Counted from the first letter of the stretch, positions 16,187 through 24,648 are shown. The stretch is 55,867 bases of DNA from an uncultured Nitrospina sp. (GCA_937891765.1 CALAGQ010000075.1:1-55867); one strand, 5' to 3'. The notes: generated by a model not told the origin, from the letters alone. Translations and numbers: made by a program.

Positions 16187-17533
16187 ATGACTGCTGAAAT
16201 TAAATCCGACCTTGTCCGCGATTTTCATCGCGTCTGGCACCCTTGCACACAGCACAAGGACACTGAAACAACACCGCCCATACTGGTCGAGAGGGCAGAG
16301 GGCATCTACCTCTATGACCGGCAAGGCAACCGGTATATGGATGTGATCGCTTCGTGGTGGGTCAACCTGTTCGGGCATAATCACCCCCGGCTCAATACGG
16401 CTTTGACCCGGCAGTTGGAAAAAATGGCGCATGTGATGTTTGCCGGTATCACCCATCAGCCTGCCATTGATCTGGCGGATACTCTGGTGGACTTGTCACC
16501 TGCCGGACTTGATAAAGTATTTTTTTCCGACAATGGTTCCACGGCGGTGGAGGTGGCTCTGAAAATGAGCCTGCAATACTGGCAGCAAAAAGGCAAAGCA
16601 CAAAAAATAAAGTTTGCGTACCTCAAGGGCGGATATCACGGAGAAACACTGGGCGCTCTTTCTGTATGTGGCCTGGAAATTTTCAGGACAAAGTTTGAAA
16701 AGGTTCTCGCTGAACATTTGCCGGTACAGGGCCCGGACTGTTTTCGTTGTCCCTATGGATTACAGCGTGAAAGTTGTAACGCCGAATGTTTTGAGCCGAT
16801 GGAAAAAGCTTTGAGTGAAAACTCCGACTCCCTTGCCGGGGTGATTGTTGAGCCTTTGGTTCAGGGCGCGGCAGGGATGATGATGTATCCGCCAAGTTAT
16901 TTGAAAAAACTGCAATGGGCCTGTGAATCGCTGGGCATTCATATGATCTTTGACGAAATCGCTGTGGCTTTCGGGCGCACCGGTTCGCTTTTCGTTTGCG
17001 GGGAACACGATCTAAATCCGACTTTTTTGTGTCTGTCCAAAGGGATCACCTCGGGCTATCTTCCCCTGTCCGCCACACTGACCAGTGATGAAATTTATTC
17101 CGCTTTTTACGGCGACCACCGTGACCTGAAATTGTTCATCCACAGTCATAGCTATTCGGCGAATCCTCTGGCTTGTGCTGTGGCTAACGAAACCTTGTCT
17201 ATGCTGACGGAAAATAATTTTTTGGAAACGCTGAACCCAAAAATCGCCGCCATGAAAGAATGCGGAGAACAAGCCTTCGATGGAATCGAAGGAGAGTTCA
17301 GGCAGACGGGGATGATCGCGGCAATGGAACTAACAGGCAAGAGTAAAGAACGGTTCAATTATGAAAAGCGTGTGGGCTATCAGGTCTACCTTGAAGGATT
17401 GAAGCGCGGAGTCTTCATGCGTCCGCTGGGGGATGTGGTGTATTTCATCCCGCCTCTGGTCATCACCGAAGAAGAGATAGCGGTCATGATGAATACGGCG
17501 CGTGATTGTATTGATGAAGTTTTAATAAAATAA
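16187..17533 (+). CDS. bioA: Adenosylmethionine-8-amino-7-oxononanoate aminotransferase
   Basis: A 448-residue class III PLP aminotransferase of biotin synthesis, converting KAPA to DAPA with SAM as amino donor. The BioA-specific N-terminal HPCTQHKD and VIASWWVNLFGHNHPRL are present, with FDEIAVAFGRTG for the PLP Asp and LCLSKGITSGYLPLSATL for the Schiff-base lysine. It starts six bases after thiO and runs in the same direction, so both cofactor genes probably share a transcript. No other bio genes are in the window. Confidence 0.93.
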   Translation: MTAEIKSDLVRDFHRVWHPCTQHKDTETTPPILVERAEGIYLYDRQGNRYMDVIASWWVNLFGHNHPRLNTALTRQLEKMAHVMFAGITHQPAIDLADTLVDLSPAGLDKVFFSDNGSTAVEVALKMSLQYWQQKGKAQKIKFAYLKGGYHGETLGALSVCGLEIFRTKFEKVLAEHLPVQGPDCFRCPYGLQRESCNAECFEPMEKALSENSDSLAGVIVEPLVQGAAGMMMYPPSYLKKLQWACESLGIHMIFDEIAVAFGRTGSLFVCGEHDLNPTFLCLSKGITSGYLPLSATLTSDEIYSAFYGDHRDLKLFIHSHSYSANPLACAVANETLSMLTENNFLETLNPKIAAMKECGEQAFDGIEGEFRQTGMIAAMELTGKSKERFNYEKRVGYQVYLEGLKRGVFMRPLGDVVYFIPPLVITEEEIAVMMNTARDCIDEVLIK

Positions 17534-17559
17534 GTTTTTAAAATTATACGGAGTCAAAC

Positions 17560-17928
17560 ATGTACGAAGTAACGGTCAAAACCGGATTTTCTGCGGCTCA
17601 TCAACTCAGGCTGTATGACGGTAAATACGAAAATCTCCATGGCCATAACTGGTCGGCCCAGGTTACCGTCGAGGCAGATGAATTGGATGCTATGGGAGTC
17701 GGCATTGATTTTGTGAAATTAAAACAGATGGTGGAAGAGATTCTGAGCAAACTGGATTATCAAAATATCAACGAAATCCCCCCTTTTGATGAGTTAAACC
17801 CCTCTGCCGAAAACATTGCCCGCTGGTTGTTCCTCAAGCTCAAGGAGCAAGTCAGTTCACAAACTACCCGCGTGAAACGGGTGGAGATCTGTGAAATGGA
17901 AGGTTGTGGTGCCAGCTATTTTGAATGA
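17560..17928 (+). CDS. 6-pyruvoyltetrahydropterin synthase-family protein, PTPS-III-like
   Basis: A 122-residue T-fold protein of the PTPS/QueD family. The zinc ligands H14, H27 and H29 (FSAAHQL and LHGHNW) are present. The QueD catalytic Cys (CxxxHGH in E. coli) is absent; instead E24 precedes HGH as E-x2-HGH. That pattern marks PTPS-III, reported to replace dihydroneopterin aldolase FolB in folate synthesis in bacteria and Plasmodium. The C-terminal EICEMEG holds the pterin-binding Glu. It follows bioA after 26 bases. Queuosine synthesis is less likely given the missing Cys. Confidence 0.85.
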   Translation: MYEVTVKTGFSAAHQLRLYDGKYENLHGHNWSAQVTVEADELDAMGVGIDFVKLKQMVEEILSKLDYQNINEIPPFDELNPSAENIARWLFLKLKEQVSSQTTRVKRVEICEMEGCGASYFE

Positions 17929-18016
17929 TGAAATGATTTAGTGCTCGTCTCTTAGGAGAGCTTTGCATAACCTATCATTTAACCCCACCCGCCTGACTAT
18001 TAAAAACTACACAATT

Positions 18017-18095
18017 CGTCGTCGCGAGCGACTGTAAGGAGCGCGGCGATCCAGATTTCTGGATTGCTTCGTCGCTGTCGCTCCTCGCAAAGACG
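18017..18095. repeat. REP-like palindromic element (GAGGAGC type)
   Basis: A 79-base imperfect palindrome with arms running from CGTCGTCGCGAGCG and ending in TCGCAAAGACG, meeting at GATCCAG-attt-CTGGATTG. It is the form of a widespread bacterial intergenic palindrome with the words TTGCGAGGAGC and GGATTGCTTCG. It is unrelated to the mosaic repeats elsewhere in this window. It may form an RNA hairpin ending the bioA-PTPS transcript. Confidence 0.7.
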
Positions 18096-18308
18096 GGTTA
18101 TGCAAGGGTCACCCTCTAAGCCGGGGTCCATCCCGCTCTATCTACATAATTTCCCGCTTAATTATATAGCCTAAATCGGCCTCTTTGCTTTACATCCACC
18201 CTAGACTGTCGGTAACTTGTTTAAAATCAATTAGTTATCGCGCAGGTGTATATTTTTTTTGGGTTAGAAAATATATTTATAACTTATTATAAAATAAGGG
18301 TTAATAGT

Positions 18309-18345
18309 CTTTCTAGACAAAATTAGACAAATTTTATCTAGAAAG
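18309..18345. promoter_or_regulatory. 37-bp inverted repeat, probable operator
   Basis: CTTTCTAGA and TCTAGAAAG (outer arms) with inner arms AAAATT/AAATTTT around AGAC. It ends three bases before the -35 box of the next promoter, the usual position of an activator or repressor site. Confidence 0.6.
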
Positions 18346-18348
18346 TTA

Positions 18349-18377
18349 TTGACAAAAGTAGTTGATTTCTTTATAGT
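18349..18377 (+). promoter_or_regulatory. Sigma-70-like promoter with long leader
   Basis: TTGACA at 18349-18354, a 17-base spacer and TATAGT at 18372-18377. The first downstream gene starts at 18592, leaving a leader of about 205 bases. I recognise no riboswitch class in it. Confidence 0.7.
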
Positions 18378-18591
18378 TATTGCATTCTTAAAAAATTAGT
18401 TGGAGTCTTCGGTTACATTTGCGGGGTTTTTTCCTCGAAGTTCCTGAGCCGGCCCTCAATTTGTCATGAATCCTGTACTGGGGGCAGATCAGGCTGAAGA
18501 TTCCCTCCTTATGACCGATAGGTTAGTTGGGTAAAGTTTTTCTTCTGGGAAAACGGTATTTTTGTAACCATTTTTTAAGGGGGATCGGATC

Positions 18592-18822
18592 ATGAAAGAC
18601 CCGGTAGCCAATTTTTGGGGAAATGTTGAGTGCGCGTTAGATCAGGGAGGATTTCAGTACATCCTTGAGGATCTGGTGAGCAAGGTCCGGGATGGTTTGG
18701 ATGATTCATCCATGACAGCTCAATCCATCGACCGACGTGACGCATATTCGAATATCGCGGCCATTGCGCAGAAGGACGGGTTGGAAGACTTTGCCCTCGC
18801 TCTGCGTTTTGCTAACGATTAA
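18592..18822 (+). CDS. Small uncharacterised protein
   Basis: A 76-residue acidic, soluble protein without signal peptide. An AAGGGGG ribosome site precedes the ATG. The C-terminal part (SIDRRDAYSNIAAIAQKDGL) is probably helical. No family recognised. A strong promoter, an adjacent 37-bp palindrome and its own terminator mark it as a separately controlled single-gene unit. Confidence 0.65.
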   Translation: MKDPVANFWGNVECALDQGGFQYILEDLVSKVRDGLDDSSMTAQSIDRRDAYSNIAAIAQKDGLEDFALALRFAND

Positions 18823-18883
18823 ATTTTAGATTCAGATTCGGGATACGTCCAGGTCTCCCGTTTGTTTGACCTCAGCTTCACTT

Positions 18884-18928
18884 GGAAGCCCCTGTTCCTG
18901 TCAGGAGGAACAGGGGCTTCCTGTTTCT
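18884..18928 (+). terminator. Strong terminator-like hairpin
   Basis: A perfect 16-bp stem: GGAAGCCCCTGTTCCT at 18884-18899 and its complement at 18906-18921, with a six-base loop and then TGTTTCT. The T run is weak but the stem is very stable. It separates the small gene from kef. Confidence 0.7.
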
Positions 18929-18963
18929 AGTGTGGGTTCTATTTCTCATGTTATGATGAGCGT

Positions 18964-20961
18964 ATGGTTCATTTAATTGAAGACTTAGCTATACTCCTGC
19001 TGGTTTCCCTTCCGATCAACCTGTTTTTCCACAAAATCAAACTACCCTCGGTTATGGGCTACCTCATTGCCGGGGTTCTGATCGGTCCGTATGGATTAAA
19101 GCTGATCTCTGATGTCACTTCGGTCAAGGATTTGGCCGAAATCGGGGTGATCCTGCTTCTGTTTGTCATTGGTCTGGAGTTTTCTCTCGGGCGTCTGCTC
19201 AAAAACCTGGGTATGGTTATGGGTGTTGGTGGTCTGCAACTGGGCCTGACAACGGCTTTTGTCTGGTTCGTTTTCAGGGAGATGGGGTTTCAGCAAAACC
19301 AGAGCATCGCATTAGGACTGATTGTGGCTTTGAGCAGTACGGCCATCGTTCTGAAAATGATCACTGACCGTGCCGAGATCGATACCTTGCACGGAAAGCT
19401 TTGCATCGGCACTCTCCTGTTTCAGGATCTATGTGTGGTTCCCATTATGCTTCTTCTGCCCCTTCTTGCCCAGTCGGGGGTCAACTCCAGCGCAGACTTT
19501 GCGCTTGCTATGGTCAAGTCGCTAGCAGCGGTGGTGGCGATTTTTTTTCTATCCAGGTTGATCGTTCCGAAGGCCCTGGTCTGGATTGCCCGGGTCGGAA
19601 ATAAAGAGCACCTCACGTTATCGGTATTGTTTATCATTCTTGCTACGGGCTGGGTGTCGCAGAAAATGGGTTTGACCCTTGCGATGGGTGCCTTGATCGC
19701 TGGAATGATTATTTCGGAGTCCGAGTACAACCACCAGATTATTCTCGATATTCTTCCACTGCGGGATTATTTCAGCAGTATCTTTTTCATTTCAGTCGGC
19801 ATGCTTCTACAAGTTCAGGTGCTGGCGGGCTCTGTCTGGCTTTGCCTGGGGCTTTTTGTCGTGGTGGTTCTGGTTAAAGGAGGGTTGGCAGGTTTGGCCT
19901 GTTTGCTGGTGCGGGTGCCACTACGGATTTCTTTTGTGGTGGCGATGCGATTGGCGCAGGTGGGGGAGTTTTCCCTGATCCTTTCTGCGATGGCATTGGA
20001 TCAAGGTTTGCTTGATTCCCATCAATACCAACTGTTGCTCATTGTTTCGATTCTTTCCATGCTTTTCGCGCCTTTGTTGATTCAGGCTTCCTCGGCGCTT
20101 TCCATAAGAATATTTTCCCAGTGGAAATCGGCAGAAACCGATTCGAACAACGACCCGGTTCCCGGGCTTAAAGGCCATGTCATCATTGTGGGCTATGGAC
20201 TTGGAGGTCGAACTCTGGCCCAAGTGCTTCTTGAAACGCAGATTCCTTTCATGGTTCTGGATCTGGATGGCGAGCAGATAAAACGGGCTTTGACGGAAGG
20301 TATCAGCACTCTTTACGGTGATTGTACTCAGGAAGAAACTTTAAGCCGGGCGAGGTTGAAGGAGGCACGGATGATCGTGTTTTCGATCCCGGATTACGCG
20401 GTGACGGAAAAAGCCGTGCGTCTTGCCAGAAAGATCAATCCCGAAGTCAAGATCATGGTTCGAACCCGGTTGACGGCTCAGGTTGAAGAACTTAAAGCCG
20501 CGGGAGCCGATGAAGTGATCCCGGAAGAGTTTGAAACTTCCATAGAAATTTTTTCACGGGTTTTGCGCGACTACCACATTCCTAATAATATCATCGAGCA
20601 ACAGGTGGAACTGATTCGGCTGGAAGGTTACAGCATGTTCCGGGGGCTGTCTTTAAACACCGAGAGCCTGAAAAAGTTTTCCACCTATCTCACGGCGACT
20701 CTCACCGAATCTTTTTTGGTTGTGCATGACAGTTGGGCGCGTGAGAAGATGCTGAGGGATATGAATATTACTGAACGAACGGGGGCGGTGGTCATCGCGG
20801 TGGTGCGAAAAAATAAACCCCACCCCAATCCGGGCTCTGAGTTTGCCGTCCTGTTGGGAGATATACTCATTCTTTTTGGCAGTCATCAACAACTGGATCG
20901 GGCGATCACTTATTTAAGGTCCGGTCAGGAACCTAATCTGTCTATAAATATAATTGAATGA
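18964..20961 (+). CDS. Kef-type monovalent cation:proton antiporter with RCK domains
   Basis: A 665-residue CPA2 antiporter. About 12 membrane helices fill residues 1-380, including the conserved KLPSVMGYLIAGVLIGP and LSSTAIVLKM motifs. A cytoplasmic RCK/TrkA-N domain follows, with the nucleotide motif VIIVGYGLGGRTLAQ near 405, then a TrkA-C domain (about 560-650) with IVVRKNKPHPNP-type sequence. It exports K+ (or Na+) in exchange for H+ at the inner membrane, gated by nucleotide. No KefF-type ancillary protein is nearby. The stop overlaps the next start (ATGA). Confidence 0.9.
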   Translation: MVHLIEDLAILLLVSLPINLFFHKIKLPSVMGYLIAGVLIGPYGLKLISDVTSVKDLAEIGVILLLFVIGLEFSLGRLLKNLGMVMGVGGLQLGLTTAFVWFVFREMGFQQNQSIALGLIVALSSTAIVLKMITDRAEIDTLHGKLCIGTLLFQDLCVVPIMLLLPLLAQSGVNSSADFALAMVKSLAAVVAIFFLSRLIVPKALVWIARVGNKEHLTLSVLFIILATGWVSQKMGLTLAMGALIAGMIISESEYNHQIILDILPLRDYFSSIFFISVGMLLQVQVLAGSVWLCLGLFVVVVLVKGGLAGLACLLVRVPLRISFVVAMRLAQVGEFSLILSAMALDQGLLDSHQYQLLLIVSILSMLFAPLLIQASSALSIRIFSQWKSAETDSNNDPVPGLKGHVIIVGYGLGGRTLAQVLLETQIPFMVLDLDGEQIKRALTEGISTLYGDCTQEETLSRARLKEARMIVFSIPDYAVTEKAVRLARKINPEVKIMVRTRLTAQVEELKAAGADEVIPEEFETSIEIFSRVLRDYHIPNNIIEQQVELIRLEGYSMFRGLSLNTESLKKFSTYLTATLTESFLVVHDSWAREKMLRDMNITERTGAVVIAVVRKNKPHPNPGSEFAVLLGDILILFGSHQQLDRAITYLRSGQEPNLSINIIE

Positions 20962-21683
20962 GTCAAGTTATCACGAAAGCAGTTATCCTCGCCGCTGGCA
21001 TGGGGTTGCGGCTAAAGGAAATGGGCGAGAATATTCCTAAAGGTTTCATACGTCTTGGCGAAAGTTCCCTCATTGAACATTCTCTGCGAGCCCTGATCGC
21101 CTGCGGGATTCAAGAAATTATGATCGTCACCGGGTATAAGGGTGAGTATTATGAGAACCTTGCGGACACCTACCCCGAAATCAGAACCGTTGAAAATGCC
21201 AGGTTTGCTGAAACCGGTACCATGGCCTCGCTTGCGTGTGCCCGGGATTTTGTCGATGCGGATTTTATTCTGCTGGAATCAGATCTGGTTTATGATCCTG
21301 CCGCGATCACTGGAATTTTAAATGCGCCTTTCAGCGATTGTTTACTATTGTCGGGAACGACAAATGCCGGGGATGAGGTTTATGTGGAAGCGGTTGGAAA
21401 TTGCGTTACTCGGATCTCAAAAAATCGCGATGAAATAAAAGATTCTGTTGGAGAGTATATTGGCATTGCAAAAATTTCCCAACAACTCTATGCCCGGTTA
21501 ATACGAATTGCGGAGTCAAGCCCCAAGCTCAGTTACGACATGGATTGCATGGTTGGAGTCGCAAGCGAACACCCCATTCATTTTTTAAAGATGGAGGGAT
21601 TGGGCTGGGCCGAGATCGACGACCTCTCACAACTGGAACGGGCTCAGAAAGTTTGGGAGAGAATAAAAGCCAAGCGACCATAA
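20958..21683 (+). CDS. Sugar- or choline-phosphate nucleotidyltransferase-like protein
   Basis: A 241-residue NTP-transferase fold. The signature AVILAAGMGLRL-(x)-IPKGFIRLG lies at 7-33, and ETGTMASLACARDF and the metal-binding DLVYDP follow. It resembles LicC phosphocholine and aminoethylphosphonate cytidylyltransferases; the exact substrate is unresolved. It would make an activated head group or sugar in the cytosol. It is coupled to the antiporter gene by a four-base overlap, an odd pair with no evident shared pathway. Confidence 0.75.
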   Translation: MSQVITKAVILAAGMGLRLKEMGENIPKGFIRLGESSLIEHSLRALIACGIQEIMIVTGYKGEYYENLADTYPEIRTVENARFAETGTMASLACARDFVDADFILLESDLVYDPAAITGILNAPFSDCLLLSGTTNAGDEVYVEAVGNCVTRISKNRDEIKDSVGEYIGIAKISQQLYARLIRIAESSPKLSYDMDCMVGVASEHPIHFLKMEGLGWAEIDDLSQLERAQKVWERIKAKRP

Positions 21684-21699
21684 GCTCTCCCAAACTCTC

Positions 21700-21835
21700 C
21701 TCACTCCTCCGCGGAGTGCTGCTCGCCGCAGGGTCAGATAGCAATGTTTTTATCTTTGCGGGCAAGCGTGTCCTCGGCTCAACGAGCCATTGCCAACTGG
21801 GTCCAGCGTCACGCTGGTTACATATTGCTCATGAA
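21700..21835. repeat. Mosaic intergenic repeat, copy 5
   Basis: Modules in order: G (CTCCGCGGAG, 21708-21717), D (GTGCTGCTCGCCGCAGGG, 21716-21733), B (CTCGGCTCAACGAGCCATTGC, 21773-21793), F (GTCCAGCGTCACGCTGG, 21801-21817) and ATTGCTCATGAACTCCGG. D and F also occur together in copy 10. It fills the gap between two convergent genes and supplies the CBS gene's stop and last codons. Confidence 0.75.
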
Positions 21836-22219
21836 CTCCGGTTCAACAAGATGCCTGATGATATCCCCACGGGAAACCACTCCCACGAGTTTCCCATCTT
21901 TGACGACTGGCAGCCGGATGATATGGAACTCTTCCATTATTTTAATCATTTCAGTAATGGGTGTTTCCAGCTTTACCGTTGCAACATCCGGGGTCATGAT
22001 GTCCCCTGCGGTGATGCGTGCCAGTTCGTGTCCATCGTTAACGGCTTTCAGGATGTCGAGTTCCGTGACAATGCCGATGACTGTGCCATCGGCCTCGGTG
22101 ACAGGCATTCCACTATACTGCTCACTGATAAATTGAAGTGCGATATCTCTGGCGGAGGCATTTTTCTTGGCTGAGATTGCCGGGCGCGTCATGATTTCAA
22201 CAGCGGTTCTGTCTTCCAT
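21818..22219 (-). CDS. CBS-domain pair protein
   Basis: A 133-residue protein made of two CBS domains: residues 1-60 (VEIMTRPAISAKKNASARDIAL, PVTEADGTVIGIVTELDIL) and 70-130 (AGDIMTPDVATV, PVVKDGKLVGVVSRGDII). Such pairs bind adenine nucleotides and act as energy sensors. The ATG at 22219 has AAAGGA ten bases upstream, so I prefer it to an upstream in-frame start giving 170 residues. The last residues EFMSNM come from a repeat module. Partner unknown. Confidence 0.85.
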   Translation of the reverse strand: MEDRTAVEIMTRPAISAKKNASARDIALQFISEQYSGMPVTEADGTVIGIVTELDILKAVNDGHELARITAGDIMTPDVATVKLETPITEMIKIMEEFHIIRLPVVKDGKLVGVVSRGDIIRHLVEPEFMSNM

Positions 22220-22345
22220 GATTGTCACATCCTTTCCCTTTGAACAGGCGACGGTGTGTGACCCGGCACCTGAAATTATTTGTCCATCTATTAATAACAG
22301 ATACACAAAGAGGGACTTTAATTCCCTCAAATTAGAGGTGGAAAC

Positions 22346-23005
22346 TCAGCCAAATTCGTATTCTGTATCTGAAATCCATTCGATGGGCATAGTGTCGGGT
22401 AAAAGGGTTTCCCGGGTGATGAAGGTGGTTTCGATCTGGTCAGAGGTGAGGTTTTTGGCTTGCTTGAGGTTGGCACCAGAAAGGTCGGCGTGGTTCATAT
22501 AGCTGTTTTCAAAATTGGCGCCGGTGAGGTCGGTGTCTGTTAGATCAGCGGCGATGAGGTCGGCGTTGGTGAAATCGGCACCAGAAAGATCGGCGTTGGA
22601 TAAAAAAACGCCTGTCATATTGGTGTCGCTGAGATTGGCATTTTTAAATTGGGTGTTTTTTAAATCGGCCCCCTCAATATCTGATTCTTTCAGATTGGCA
22701 TGACTGAAATCTGCGCCAATCAGATTGGCCTCGACCAGATTGGCTTGGGTCAGGATGGCCCGGGTGAAATTGGCGTTCCGACCCCGGCATCGGTGTAGCA
22801 GGATTCTGTGGAGTCGGGCTCCTTCAAAGCTGGCGGAACTGACATCAGCATCACAGAGGTCGGCTTCACTAAGGTCGGCATCTTTGAAACAGGCTTCGAC
22901 CAGAACCCCAGAACTTAAATCCGCTTCCTTTAAATCAGCTCCGGTGAAGTCGGCTTTTTGCAGACTTTTTTTAGAGTTTTCGGCTCTCGATTTTTCCGTA
23001 TTCAT
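22346..23005 (-). CDS. Pentapeptide-repeat protein
   Basis: A 219-residue protein with about 30 A(D/N)Lxx repeats from residue 18 to 185, forming a right-handed quadrilateral beta-helix. A short break with HRILLHRCRGRN near 72-83 interrupts the repeats. Some relatives mimic DNA and protect gyrase, but most are unassigned. There is no signal peptide, so it is likely cytosolic. The ATG at 23005 is preferred to a GTG 126 bases upstream. A second, shorter pentapeptide protein is at 36868-37380. Confidence 0.88.
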   Translation of the reverse strand: MNTEKSRAENSKKSLQKADFTGADLKEADLSSGVLVEACFKDADLSEADLCDADVSSASFEGARLHRILLHRCRGRNANFTRAILTQANLVEANLIGADFSHANLKESDIEGADLKNTQFKNANLSDTNMTGVFLSNADLSGADFTNADLIAADLTDTDLTGANFENSYMNHADLSGANLKQAKNLTSDQIETTFITRETLLPDTMPIEWISDTEYEFG

Positions 23006-23165
23006 AACAAGGCTTTGATAGAGAAAGATATTTGAAGACACTAGGCTAATTGCTGATTGCTCTTTCGTCAAGAGGTGAAAAGGCTCGAAAAATTGAGTGC
23101 CAGCGGTTCGCGTCCATGGTAGTCTGGACACCAGATTTGTACGGGGAGAGAAAAAATGACCAAAA

Positions 23166-23536
23166 ATGATTTTAGAAGGCTACCTGTGCCAAAAAAACTC
23201 AGGGCCGGAGTTGGACGTGTTACTAGCTTTGTATATGGGTTGGAAACACTGGTCTGGGAATGACTTGCCCATTAAGATGCATCTAGAGGAAATCAGCAAC
23301 TATCCGGCAGTCAGTATCCCGAAATTCTCGACCGACCATAACGCTTTTTTCGAGCACGTCGGCGCCTATTTTGTAAATCTGGATATGGGTTTTGAGCCAG
23401 CTATCTGGTAGAGGATCAAATGTGGCAGGTTGTGATTAAAGTGGGAGGTAAAAGTTTTGTCGGCAAGGAATATGAGTTGCCTCATGCCGGTTCGCTTGCG
23501 GCAATTTCTGCATTGCAAGAGCTTAAAAAAGGCTGA
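23166..23536 (+). pseudogene. Frameshifted small gene, phage ABA-sandwich domain-like
   Basis: Two short frames look like parts of one protein. The first (23166-23411) has LDVLLALYMGWKHW and an FSTDHNAFFEHV segment. The second frame resumes around 23400 with a QMWQVVIKVGGKSFVG strand and ends SLAAISALQELKKG at 23536. Together they resemble the W-STD-AW...AL layout of the small phage ABA-sandwich (BC1872-like) domain family. A single frameshift near 23395-23415 separates them. The first start has no ribosome site. The resemblance is by eye only. Confidence 0.4.
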
Positions 23537-23552
23537 ACAGTTGGAGATATGA

Positions 23553-24080
23553 ATGGGAATTGACAGGAAAAAAATTACAGCCGGGGTATTGACATTGGTT
23601 GTTCTGCTATGGATTACCGCTAATCCGGTTTTTTCCGAAACAGAAAAAGCTGAAGACATCAGGAAACTGCTCAAAGTATCCGGCATTCTGGACCAGTTGG
23701 TCTATATGCATGACTCTCTCTTGAACAATGTGTCAATGATGGTTACGGGGACCTTCCCCAATGTTCCCGAAGCGTTCTGGGAAGAATTCAATCAACTGCT
23801 TGGCAAAAAGGAAATGGATGATCTGGTAGAGCGGGTGATACCGGTTTATGACAAGCACATGTCGCACGAGACGGTGAAGAAACTCATCACCATGTTTGAG
23901 ACACCTTTCTGGGATGAGTGGAAAGAAAAGATGCCCCTCATCAGCCGAGAAGCGGGTGTGATAGGTAGCGAATGGGGCCGGGAGCATACTCAGTCGGCAG
24001 CGTTTAATATGAGGTTGGATGGTCTGGTCGAAAAATATGAACTGGAAAAACTAAACCCACCACAACCAGAACAAAAATAA
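23553..24080 (+). CDS. DUF2059-domain exported protein
   Basis: A 175-residue protein with a signal peptide (residues 1-28, cut near VFS/ETE) and a DUF2059 domain at about 85-145: a helix-rich segment with VIPVYDKHMSHETVKKLITMFETPFWDEW. The family is periplasmic and of unknown function. The repeated amphipathic helices and the lack of Cys are typical. It is followed by a hairpin terminator. Confidence 0.82.
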   Translation: MGIDRKKITAGVLTLVVLLWITANPVFSETEKAEDIRKLLKVSGILDQLVYMHDSLLNNVSMMVTGTFPNVPEAFWEEFNQLLGKKEMDDLVERVIPVYDKHMSHETVKKLITMFETPFWDEWKEKMPLISREAGVIGSEWGREHTQSAAFNMRLDGLVEKYELEKLNPPQPEQK

Positions 24081-24083
24081 AAA

Positions 24084-24116
24084 ACCGGGAACAGGCCATA
24101 GCCTATCCCCGGTCTC
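24084..24116. terminator. Hairpin after DUF2059 gene
   Basis: ACCGGG...CAGGC pairs imperfectly with GCCTAT..CCCCGGT, flanked by an A run on one side and TCTCCTCGTT on the other. It is a plausible terminator between convergent genes, more likely bidirectional than strong. Confidence 0.45.
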
Positions 24117-24148
24117 CTCGTTAAACTTTCCTCAAAGTGTAGTCTTGT

Positions 24149-24178
24149 TTCTCGCTGGCCCCACGCCTAGTGGCTAGT
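24149..24178. repeat. Mosaic intergenic repeat, copy 6 (short)
   Basis: Module A fragment CTCGCTGG followed by module C (GGCCCCACGCCTAGTGGC, 24157-24174). Module C runs up to the stop codon of the cytochrome c gene. Confidence 0.6.
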
Positions 24179-24602
24179 GGACCCAGGTTTGGCGGATGTA
24201 TTTCACCACGTCCCAGATCTCGTTATCCTTCAGCGTCTTTCCATGAGCGACCATTCCGGTGCTGGCTGAACCATTTTTGATGATATAGAACATTTGTCCG
24301 GCAGAAACATCTTTCATGGTTGCGCTACAGGTGAAGTTGCGCGGGTTGGGTTTTAGGGCTTTGCCCAGTTTACCCATGCCGTCACCACTTTCCCCATGAC
24401 ACATTTTACAGGCCAGAGGTTTGGCGCCTTTTTCATAGAGTTTTTTCCCCTTTGCCGCATCGGCCTTGGCGGTATGGTCCATAGCCGCGATGTTAGACGG
24501 AGCCGATTTAGTTTTTCGGGGTTGCGGGCAGTTACTGGCTGCCCAGGCTGTGGCTGTGAATAACAATATGCTGGCTATGGTCAGTATGATAGTTCGTTTC
24601 AT
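24174..24602 (-). CDS. Class I c-type cytochrome, exported
   Basis: A 142-residue protein with a signal peptide (residues 1-21, cut after AWA/A) and one heme-binding motif CKMCH near residue 66; the distal Met is probably in the SASTGMVAHGKTL segment. KGKKLYEKGAKPLACKMCHGESGDGMG is typical of cytochrome c555/c6-like carriers. It should shuttle electrons in the periplasm. The ATG at 24602 has GAGGAG upstream. It follows the cupredoxin-like gene by 46 bases and probably belongs to the sigma-54 operon. Confidence 0.9.
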   Translation of the reverse strand: MKRTIILTIASILLFTATAWAASNCPQPRKTKSAPSNIAAMDHTAKADAAKGKKLYEKGAKPLACKMCHGESGDGMGKLGKALKPNPRNFTCSATMKDVSAGQMFYIIKNGSASTGMVAHGKTLKDNEIWDVVKYIRQTWVH

Positions 24603-24648
24603 TTTCTTTTCTCCTCTTTCAAAGTAATGAATGCTCATAATCGTTTAA

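Larger units (their letters stand above)
17929..18348. other. Non-coding spacer holding a palindromic element and an operator-like palindrome
   Basis: The 663-base space between the PTPS gene and the next gene holds three things: the REP-like element (18017-18095), a 37-bp palindrome (18309-18345) and a promoter with a long leader (18349 onward). The stretch 18096-18308 shows no gene or recognised structure. Confidence 0.6.

Noticed and set aside
18378..18591. Leader as a cyclic-di-GMP or other known riboswitch
   Set aside because: None of the known class motifs I can recall is visible; left as an unassigned leader.
21545..22174. 209-codon plus-strand frame across the nucleotidyltransferase end and CBS gene
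   Set aside because: It is a shadow of two real genes, one on each strand, and crosses a repeat region; it has no family motif or ribosome site.
22346..23005. Short tandem DNA repetition of about 15 bases
   Set aside because: It is pentapeptide-repeat coding sequence, not a satellite or array.
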